A DNA stretch of 16,753 nt from contig CAUAGV010000015.1 in the NCBI GenBank assembly GCA_958428675.1, forward strand, positions 1 to 16,753, written 5' to 3'. The DNA comes from an uncultured Collinsella sp. Its GTDB lineage: Bacteria > Actinomycetota > Coriobacteriia > Coriobacteriales > Coriobacteriaceae. Under the pieces are notes generated by a model. That model worked only from the letters and a program-made list of their open reading frames with translations. It was not told the origin of the DNA and did not search any database. Of this stretch, positions 4,977 to 11,181 are shown one piece after another. The position numbers and the translations under genes are program-made. Numbering within the stretch: position 1 is the stretch's first letter; every line of letters begins with the position of its first letter.

Positions 4977-6314
4977 ATGAACCAGCAGAACATCGATTAC
5001 GTACTCCGCTCCGTAGAGCAGCGTGACATCCGCTTTGTGCGTCTGTGGTTTGTCGACATTCTCGGCCGCCTCAAGAACTTTGCCATTAGCCCCGAGGACC
5101 TCGAGGTCGCTTTTGAGGAGGGTATTGGCTTTGACGGCTCCGCCATCGAGGGTTTTGCCACGCCCGAGGAAGCCGACATGCTGGCGTTTCCCGATGCTTC
5201 GACCTTCCAGATTTTGCCGTGGCGTCCGAGCCATAACGGCGTCGCCCGCGTGTTCTGCGATGTGTGCACTCCCGATCGCAAGCCGTTCGCCGGCGACCCG
5301 CGCGATGCCCTGCGCCGCATGTTCCGCAAGGCCGAGAAGGCTGGCTATCTGCTCAACGTGGGTGCCGAGCTGGAGTATTACTACTTCCCCGACGAGCACA
5401 CCCCCGAGCCGCTCGACAACGTGGGCTACTTCGATCTTTCGGTGAGCGATGCCGCCCGCGACCTGCGTCGCAACACGGTCCTCACGCTCGAGAAGATGTC
5501 CGTGCCCGTGGAGTACACCTTCCACGCCGCCGGTCGCTCGCAGCACGGCATGAGCCTGCGTCACGCCGAGGCCCTGAGCATGTCCGACGCCATCACCACG
5601 GCCAAACTCATCATTAAACAGCAGGCCTACGAGAGCGGTTGCCACGCCTCCTTTATGCCCAAGCCGTTGGCGGGTGAGGATGGCAGTGCTATGTTCCTGT
5701 GCCAGTCGCTGTTCGACCATGACGGCAACAACGTCTTTTGGGGCGAGGACGACGAGAAGTATCACCTCTCCGAAATCGCCAAGCACTACATGGCCGGCAT
5801 CTTGGCGCACGCGCGCGAGATCAGCGCCATCACCAACCCCACGGTCAATTCGTACAAGCGCATCACCACGGGCGGCGACTCCGTGCCGCAGTACGCCACG
5901 TGGGGCCTGCGCAACCGCGCGAGTATGGTCCGCATCCCGGTCTACAAGCCCGGCAAGCAGCTGTCCACGCGCATCGAGCTGCGCAGCCCCGATCCCATGG
6001 CCAACCCGTATCTGGTCAACGCCGTCACGCTGGCGGCTGGTCTGGACGGCATCGAGCGCAAGCTGGAGCTCCCGCCCGAGGCCACGGCCGAGACGCTCAA
6101 GCTTACCGACCGTCAGATGGTCGAGGCCGGCTACGCGCCGCTGCCGCGCTCGCTCAAAGAGGCGCTCGACGTGTTTGAGGACTCGCAGTTTATGAAGGAT
6201 GCCCTCGGCGAGCACATCCACAGCTTCTTCCTCAAAAAGAAGCGCGACGAGTGGCATAAGTTTGAGTCTACGATCACCGAGTGGGAGATCAAGCACTACC
6301 TGGCGAACTCCTAA
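4977..6314 (+). CDS. Glutamine synthetase type I family protein with substituted active site
   Basis: The 445-residue protein aligns along its whole length with GSI-alpha (Bacillus GlnA type). The beta-grasp FDGSAIEGF (52-60), the GYFDL segment (150-154), NPTVNSYKR (287-295), RNR (312-314) and RIELRSPDP (332-340) are all clear. The ELE pair (E131, E133) is kept. Other metal and catalytic positions are changed. Where true enzymes read HEVAPGQHE this has HAAGRSQHG, so two Glu metal ligands become A184 and G191. Where they read GSGMHC it has GSAMFL, so the conserved His becomes F240. The Glu-flap PGYEAP is TGGDSVP. It is therefore either a GS with unusual chemistry or a pseudoenzyme, perhaps a nitrogen or amino-acid sensor. 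It has a strong ribosome binding site (AAAGGGGAG), a GlnR-box-like motif upstream, and a GlnR-like gene 50 bp downstream. The alignment was done from memory of the Bacillus sequence. Confidence 0.85.
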   Translation: MNQQNIDYVLRSVEQRDIRFVRLWFVDILGRLKNFAISPEDLEVAFEEGIGFDGSAIEGFATPEEADMLAFPDASTFQILPWRPSHNGVARVFCDVCTPDRKPFAGDPRDALRRMFRKAEKAGYLLNVGAELEYYYFPDEHTPEPLDNVGYFDLSVSDAARDLRRNTVLTLEKMSVPVEYTFHAAGRSQHGMSLRHAEALSMSDAITTAKLIIKQQAYESGCHASFMPKPLAGEDGSAMFLCQSLFDHDGNNVFWGEDDEKYHLSEIAKHYMAGILAHAREISAITNPTVNSYKRITTGGDSVPQYATWGLRNRASMVRIPVYKPGKQLSTRIELRSPDPMANPYLVNAVTLAAGLDGIERKLELPPEATAETLKLTDRQMVEAGYAPLPRSLKEALDVFEDSQFMKDALGEHIHSFFLKKKRDEWHKFESTITEWEIKHYLANS

Positions 6315-6364
6315 TCGCGCTGGCTTGTTCCAGTACGATTGAGCTCATTTCTTTGGAGGCCGAT

Positions 6365-7027
6365 ATGTCCGAAAAGAGTGCCCTGTTCATGGCGCGCACG
6401 ACGCGCTTCCACGAGTTTGCCCGCAGCTTGACGACTACCCTGGGTGTCGAGGTGAGCCTGGCAACCCCCGATTCGCCAACTGCGGCGCACGACTTTGACC
6501 TGCTGATCCTCGATTCCGATGGCATCCGCAGCGACCGCATCGATCAGATTGCCAAGTGGCTTGACGATCGCGGCGGTGTCCCCATGCTGGTGATCGTTGA
6601 CGACGAGGCACTCGGTACCCTGCGCCTGCCGAATCACGCGCATGCCGACTTTGTATGCCCCACGGCGACGCCCAACGAGCTCAAGGCTCGCGCGCAGCGC
6701 CTGATGGGCGAGGAGGAGACCGTCACCGCCGACGATGTGCTCAACATCGATAACCTCGAGATCAACCTGGCTACCTACCAGGTGACACTCGATAACGAGC
6801 CCATTGACCTGACGCTGATGGAGTACTCGCTGCTGAGCTTTTTGGCGACGCACCCCAACCGCGCCTACAGCCGTGAGGTGCTGCTGCACCGCGTGTGGGG
6901 CTTTGAGTACTGCGGCGGCACGCGCACCGTCGACGTGCACATCCGACGCATCCGCTCCAAGGTGGGCCCGCAGATTGCGGCGCACATCACTACCGTCCGT
7001 GGCGTGGGCTATCTGTTTAAGGACTAG
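6365..7027 (+). CDS. OmpR-family winged-helix regulator, GlnR-like with atypical receiver
   Basis: The 220-residue protein has an N-terminal receiver-like domain (about 1-115) and a C-terminal OmpR-type winged helix (about 125-220) with the recognition region GGTRTVDVHIRRIRSK (184-199), very like actinobacterial GlnR. Asp50 sits at the phospho-site position, but the acidic pair near the N-terminus and the conserved Lys after strand 5 (KP in normal receivers; here CPTATP) are missing. It is probably not phosphorylated in the standard way, as is true of GlnR. No histidine kinase is nearby. ATG at 6365 has TTTGGAGG just upstream. It lies 50 bp after the GS-like gene on the same strand and shares its terminator, so the two likely form an operon. 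A nitrogen-control role is inferred from similarity and neighbourhood. Confidence 0.8.
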   Translation: MSEKSALFMARTTRFHEFARSLTTTLGVEVSLATPDSPTAAHDFDLLILDSDGIRSDRIDQIAKWLDDRGGVPMLVIVDDEALGTLRLPNHAHADFVCPTATPNELKARAQRLMGEEETVTADDVLNIDNLEINLATYQVTLDNEPIDLTLMEYSLLSFLATHPNRAYSREVLLHRVWGFEYCGGTRTVDVHIRRIRSKVGPQIAAHITTVRGVGYLFKD

Positions 7028-7050
7028 CAAGTAAATAGAGGGCAATGTGA

Positions 7051-7085
7051 GGGTACCGGAGATTTCTCCAGTACCCTTTTCTCGT
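7051..7085 (+). terminator. Rho-independent terminator after the GlnR-like gene
   Basis: The stem GGGTACCGGAGA pairs imperfectly with TCTCCAGTACCC (7051-7076), with a tight loop, followed by TTTTCTCGTTT. It closes the GS-like and GlnR-like transcription unit 23 bp past the stop. Confidence 0.75.
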
Positions 7086-7211
7086 TTAGGGCGATAAGAA
7101 GACCTTTTACCGATTAAAAGTGTGTCAGTAAAAACAATATAAAACGTATACCACTATCTAGCGAATATCATTTAGTTACCGTATCTCCCTACTACACGGA
7201 TGGAGGAAGAA

Positions 7212-8339
7212 ATGCGTTATTCGAGAAAGGTGATTGTCGGATTCATAGTGTTGCTTGCCGCCCTGATGTCTCCAAGGTTGGTTTTTGGAGACGACGACTT
7301 GGTCCGTGTCACACCGCAAATAGCTGTGGAGCAAGCGCAGGCTTTCTTTGATGATGTATCGGATGAACCGGTGACCGCTTGTGACCCAGTAAAAATGGTA
7401 AATTCCGATGGAGATTCAATCGGGTATATCGTTCGTGCGAAGCGGGATGACGTTAACTATGGCTACGTCGTATTTGATTCAGAGCGATCTTGGTGGATCA
7501 GCGAATACTGCTTGGCTCCGAACGCTCTTTTACCTATCGAGAGTGCAAGCGAAGAAATTGCACTCCTCGCATCCTCGGATAACGTCGTTGCGTTAAAGAT
7601 TGACGAGCTAACTGTTGGCGTTGCCGACTTAGCTAAAAACATTGTTTTAGACGCAAGTGGAAAAAAAGTACCAAATAAATTGTCCTCGGGAGGCAATCGC
7701 AGCGGATCGCCGGAACATTTCGAAGACGTTTTTGTATCTGCCAAGGATTTGTATAAACAGGGATATGTCGTTGATGCGAGCAAAACGGTTTCGGGAATAA
7801 TAACGCCAACGCAAACAGAAGTTATCAAAGAAACGGGGACTTATGCTTGCGCTGTTTCGGCAATGTTTGCAGTTAGCAGTCACTATGTGACTTTGAACCG
7901 CCTTAAATTGTCCGATTTATACTCGGAGCTTTGGAGGCTGTCGGGGACATGGGAAGAAGAAGAAAAGAAATATGATCAAGCGACTGGTCTGTACTTTACT
8001 CAAGGCAAGACTTCTCCTGACAAACCCGCTCCGGCCTTAAAGGAGTTTTGTGCAAGACGAGGCAAGGAGCTTGAGACGTCATTCGTTTGGTATCCGTCAT
8101 GGGATTCCTTTAGGGTGAATACCGACTCGGGGAATCTGAGTATTTTCTCTGGAAGGCTCCGGTCAAATGGCAGCGGGCACGCAATGGCAGTTGTGGGCTA
8201 CGTGGCAATGCATAACACATACTCGAATGCCAGGAAGTACCTGCTTGTTGTTTGGAATGGATGGACAAACCAGCTACAGTTTCTTCCATATGACGTATCA
8301 ATTTACACGTCTCACGATGGCACATATTGCAAGGGTTGA
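7212..8339 (+). CDS. Secreted papain-fold cysteine peptidase (C10/C39-like) with propeptide
   Basis: A 375-residue protein. A signal peptide (residues 1-26, charged start, hydrophobic core, cut likely after VFG) leads into a propeptide-like domain. Its GYVVFDSERSWWISEY (84-99) resembles the prosegments of streptopain-type (C10) peptidases. The catalytic region shows Cys213 in YACAVSAM, His323 in SGHAMAVVGY and Asn349 in VVWNGW, giving a Cys-His-Asn order. The usual oxyanion Gln about six residues before the Cys is not evident. ATG at 7212 is favoured over 7200 because GGAGG lies five bases upstream of it. Base composition is clearly lower in GC than the flanking genes. It heads a tight three-gene run. 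The family placement is by motif, so an inactive or differently specialised peptidase is possible. Confidence 0.65.
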   Translation: MRYSRKVIVGFIVLLAALMSPRLVFGDDDLVRVTPQIAVEQAQAFFDDVSDEPVTACDPVKMVNSDGDSIGYIVRAKRDDVNYGYVVFDSERSWWISEYCLAPNALLPIESASEEIALLASSDNVVALKIDELTVGVADLAKNIVLDASGKKVPNKLSSGGNRSGSPEHFEDVFVSAKDLYKQGYVVDASKTVSGIITPTQTEVIKETGTYACAVSAMFAVSSHYVTLNRLKLSDLYSELWRLSGTWEEEEKKYDQATGLYFTQGKTSPDKPAPALKEFCARRGKELETSFVWYPSWDSFRVNTDSGNLSIFSGRLRSNGSGHAMAVVGYVAMHNTYSNARKYLLVVWNGWTNQLQFLPYDVSIYTSHDGTYCKG

Positions 8340-8347
8340 TTGTACTC

Positions 8348-8704
8348 GTGAACGGCGACAAGTTCATTCGAAGGGCAATGCTCCTATTGGTGCTTTCCTT
8401 TGCTTTGCTCACCGCAGCGAGCTTCTTTCTGTTAAGGGCGACTAATGGGGGAGAAAACGACACGGTTGTTGCAGTCGAGGTGCGCGCTCTATCGGATGTT
8501 CATAACGGGCAATTTGAGGCGCTTATGCCAAGTGGTTGCCGTAAGAGAATCGATATGCGCCGCAAGTCAAGTTCCGGATATGTCTCAGGGTTGAAAGCAG
8601 GTGATAAATGGATTCTAGTTTTTGTGGAAGATAAGGAACTTGACGGGACTGTTCTGTATCCCCATTCAGCTGAGAAAGTCAAATCAAGTAGACAGGGGGA
8701 ATGA
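8348..8704 (+). CDS. Small membrane-anchored protein, unrecognised
   Basis: The 118 residues comprise a short positively charged start (KFIRR), one hydrophobic helix (about residues 10-30) and an extracytoplasmic domain of about 85 residues, rich in predicted beta segments such as DTVVAVEVRAL and KWILVFVEDKEL. I do not recognise the family. I chose GTG at 8348; a TTG at 8327 would overlap the peptidase stop and add seven residues, and no start has an ideal ribosome binding site. It sits between the peptidase (8 bp gap) and the exported protein (3 bp gap), so translation is probably coupled. With its topology, it could anchor, chaperone or restrain the peptidase at the cell surface. That role is a guess from position only. 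Confidence 0.6.
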   Translation: MNGDKFIRRAMLLLVLSFALLTAASFFLLRATNGGENDTVVAVEVRALSDVHNGQFEALMPSGCRKRIDMRRKSSSGYVSGLKAGDKWILVFVEDKELDGTVLYPHSAEKVKSSRQGE

Positions 8705-8707
8705 AGA

Positions 8708-9292
8708 ATGATTGATAGAAAGCAGTTCTTAGGTCTGATGGCGGGGGCTCCTATTTTGATGCGAGCCGGGATGGCAGAAGCCGTGGAGTTGCCGGACGCT
8801 CAGAAGCGATTGACGCTCGTGGTCGACACGGTGGTCAGAGATGAAAATGGCAATGAAAAAACGCGGACAAGAAGCAGAGAGACTATTTTCACGCCAGAGA
8901 GCAAAACTGTGTCTGCCGACGCTATGGCCGGTGATGTCATAACAATCCAGAGGGAATCAGATGAAACGTTGCCGCTGCTTGCCAAGATTGAGCTCACAGT
9001 CGCTTATTATAACGATAAAACAGAAATTGAGATTCGTTCCGGAAAGTACTCGATAGTCCAAATCGATCCGCTTGTGATGTATGCAAACGCTTGGTACGCG
9101 CTCATGCAGAAGGATAAATACGTGATGAATAACTTCACGGAAAGCGAAGCATCATATGAAACGGGGTGGGGGCCAACGCCATACGACGCGGAGAAAGATA
9201 AGTGGACGTGCGGATCAGGCATGGGCGCGACGATTACGGACTTCATTAACGATTCAACATATAGCTTTGCTATCGACTGTTATATCGAATAG
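8708..9292 (+). CDS. Exported protein of unknown function, twin-arginine-like signal
   Basis: A 194-residue protein with the N-terminus DRKQFLGLMAGAP, which resembles a Tat signal with RK in place of RR, a glycine-rich hydrophobic stretch and a possible cut after AEA (residue 25). The rest has alternating polar and hydrophobic strands. Two cysteines (C168, C191) near the C-terminus could form a disulfide. I recognise no family. ATG at 8708 follows the previous stop by 3 bp and has AGGGGGA at good spacing. Composition is lower in GC, like the two genes before it. Secreted cysteine peptidases are often encoded with an inhibitor (staphostatin, Spi), so an inhibitor or substrate role is conceivable. 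Nothing in the sequence proves it. Confidence 0.65.
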   Translation: MIDRKQFLGLMAGAPILMRAGMAEAVELPDAQKRLTLVVDTVVRDENGNEKTRTRSRETIFTPESKTVSADAMAGDVITIQRESDETLPLLAKIELTVAYYNDKTEIEIRSGKYSIVQIDPLVMYANAWYALMQKDKYVMNNFTESEASYETGWGPTPYDAEKDKWTCGSGMGATITDFINDSTYSFAIDCYIE

Positions 9293-9411
9293 ACATGACG
9301 GCATAGAACGAATTGGCCTATAAGCATGTCATTACTTAAGCAAAGCTGAAATCTTGGCATCTAGTGCTCGGGACTGCCCAGCTTGGGGTACAACTCAACG
9401 TGAACAATGAT

Positions 9412-9446
9412 GGCCCGCCACATGTTTGGCGGGCCTTTGGTTATTT
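9412..9446 (+). terminator. Terminator-like hairpin between the peptidase trio and htrA
   Basis: Perfect 9-bp arms GGCCCGCCA (9412-9420) and TGGCGGGCC (9427-9435) enclose a 6-nt loop, followed by TTTGGTTATTT. It probably ends the trio transcript. It lies only about 20-30 bp upstream of the htrA start, leaving no room for a normal promoter in between, so it may also sit in the htrA leader. Confidence 0.65.
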
Positions 9447-9464
9447 GACGAAAGGATCGCAGCT

Positions 9465-10931
9465 ATGAGCGAGTACGATTCCCAGCGTCCCCAGGATGCG
9501 GGCAACGCTGGCGAGACCCAGCAGCAGCCGCGCGTGCAGGTGGAGTCGACGCCTGCCGACGGCAACATTCCCTACGTGCAGGCCTATGACACGCAGACCG
9601 GCAAGCCGCTGAGCGGCCAGCAGGTTGTAAACAAGCACACAGTGGTCAAGACCAAGACCAAAAAGCTGCCGATCTTTATTACGGCGCTTGCCGGCTGCGC
9701 CTGCGGCGCCCTGCTGGTCATCGCGCTCATTATGAGTGGCACGCTCAATATTGGCGGTGGCAAGAATGCCGTGACGGCGGGTGCTTCGGGTTCGTCGACG
9801 CAAAAGATCACCATCGACTCTGAGGACACAACGCTGGCCGAGGCGGTCTCTGCCAAGGCACTGCCCTCTGTCGTTTCCATCACTGCGACTTCGAGCGGTA
9901 GCCAGAATGGCTCACTTTCGCAGTCTGCTGACGAGTCGGATAGCTCGGGCAGCGTCGGTTCGGGCGTTGTGCTCGATACCGAGGGTCACATCCTCACCAA
10001 CAACCATGTGGTCGACGGCTATGACCAGTACGTGGTAACCATGGACGACGGCACCACCTACGAGGCCGAGTTCGTGGGCAACGATGCCTCGAGCGACCTC
10101 GCCGTCATTAAGCTCAAGGACGCCGATGCCTCCAAGCTCACCCCGATCGAGATCGGTGATTCTTCCAAGCTCAACGTGGGCGAGTGGGTCATGGCGATCG
10201 GTTCGCCGTTTGGCAACGAGCAGTCTGTCTCCACCGGTATCGTCTCGGCGCTCTACCGCTCCACGGCCATGAGCTCTACCAGCGGCAACACCATCTATGC
10301 CAACATGATCCAGACCGATGCTGCCATCAACCCGGGCAACTCCGGTGGCGCGCTCGTCAACGACAACGGTGAGCTCGTGGGCATTAACTCGCTCATCGAG
10401 AGCTACTCGGGCTCCAGCTCGGGCGTGGGCTTTGCCATTCCCGTTAACTACGCCAAGAACATTGCCGACCAGATCATTGACGGTAAGACGCCGGTTCATC
10501 CGTATCTGGGCGCCACGCTTTCGAGCGTCAATGCGCTCAACGCCCGCACCAACAAGCTGAGCACCGACAGCGGCGCGTATGTGGCGAGCGTCGTCGAGGA
10601 CGGTCCCGCCGCTAAGGCTGGCATCCAAGAGGGCGATGTCATTACCAAGCTGGGCGATGACGAGATTACGAGCGCCGATGGCCTGATCATCGCGCTGCGC
10701 AGCCACGAGGTGGGCGAGAAGGTCGAGATTACGCTCATGCGCGGCAAGGAGGAGAAGAAGGTCACTGTTGAGCTGGGCTCCGACGAGGAGCTGCAGAATC
10801 AGCAGCAGGACGACAGTTCGACCGACACCGGCAACGGCGGTATTACCGATGAGCAGCTGCGCCAGTACCTGGAGGAGCTACTCGGCCAGCAAGGCCAGGG
10901 CCAGGGTCAAGGCTACGGCCAGGGTTACTAA
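9465..10931 (+). CDS. htrA: Membrane-anchored HtrA/DegP-like serine protease with PDZ domain
   Basis: A 488-residue protein that degrades or refolds damaged exported proteins. It has a long hydrophilic N-terminal cytoplasmic part (1-67), one transmembrane helix (about 69-91), a Ser/Thr/Gly linker, a trypsin-like domain with His181 (TNNHVV), Asp211 (SSDLAV) and Ser293 (GNSGGAL), and a single PDZ domain (about 345-435). A Gln/Gly-rich tail ends in GQGYGQGY. This is the usual actinobacterial and Gram-positive HtrA layout (inside-out anchor, protease domain outside). ATG at 9465 has AAAGGA upstream; a TTG 39 bp earlier falls in the hairpin stem and is unlikely. A perfect terminator follows, so it is probably transcribed alone. 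Confidence 0.93.
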   Translation: MSEYDSQRPQDAGNAGETQQQPRVQVESTPADGNIPYVQAYDTQTGKPLSGQQVVNKHTVVKTKTKKLPIFITALAGCACGALLVIALIMSGTLNIGGGKNAVTAGASGSSTQKITIDSEDTTLAEAVSAKALPSVVSITATSSGSQNGSLSQSADESDSSGSVGSGVVLDTEGHILTNNHVVDGYDQYVVTMDDGTTYEAEFVGNDASSDLAVIKLKDADASKLTPIEIGDSSKLNVGEWVMAIGSPFGNEQSVSTGIVSALYRSTAMSSTSGNTIYANMIQTDAAINPGNSGGALVNDNGELVGINSLIESYSGSSSGVGFAIPVNYAKNIADQIIDGKTPVHPYLGATLSSVNALNARTNKLSTDSGAYVASVVEDGPAAKAGIQEGDVITKLGDDEITSADGLIIALRSHEVGEKVEITLMRGKEEKKVTVELGSDEELQNQQQDDSSTDTGNGGITDEQLRQYLEELLGQQGQGQGQGYGQGY

Positions 10932-10958
10932 CGAGCCGTATCACACATACCGATGCCA

Positions 10959-10999
10959 GAGGGGGCTGTCCCGCCAACGCGGGACAGCCCCCTCTTTTC
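10959..10999 (+). terminator. Strong Rho-independent terminator of htrA
   Basis: Perfect 16-bp arms GAGGGGGCTGTCCCGC (10959-10974) and the complement (10979-10994) enclose a 4-nt loop, followed by TTTTCTTG. Confidence 0.9.
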
Positions 11000-11117
11000 T
11001 TGTTGATCCGTTGGAGGCGGAGGAAAACGGATCATTTAGAAATGGCAAGGGCATGGTTTGATCGCGCGATCCACTCCGGTCTGGCGGCTGCCGATTCGGT
11101 GCGGTTTGAAAGGGTTA

Positions 11118-11146
11118 TTCGGCCTCGTCGTGGCCGGTGGTACTCT
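11118..11146 (+). promoter_or_regulatory. Probable ligA promoter
   Basis: The -35 TTCGGC (11118-11123) and -10 TACTCT (11141-11146) are 17 bp apart and lie 35 bp upstream of the ligA start. The hexamers are only a moderate match. The rest of the 10999-11181 gap shows nothing I can name. Confidence 0.4.
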
Positions 11147-11181
11147 AGTAGCCGTTTGAAATCGAGCGAAGGAGTGCCGCT

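Noticed and set aside
4896..6296. A 466-codon open frame antisense to the GS-like gene
   Set aside because: It is the GC-rich mirror frame of a clearly conserved coding sequence. Its translation is Val/Gly/His/Arg-rich with no known family, and there is no ribosome binding site.
6281..6364. Earlier start for the GlnR-like gene overlapping the GS-like gene
   Set aside because: The upstream part reads through the GS-like stop region without family similarity. ATG at 6365 has a strong TTTGGAGG site and begins the receiver-like domain.
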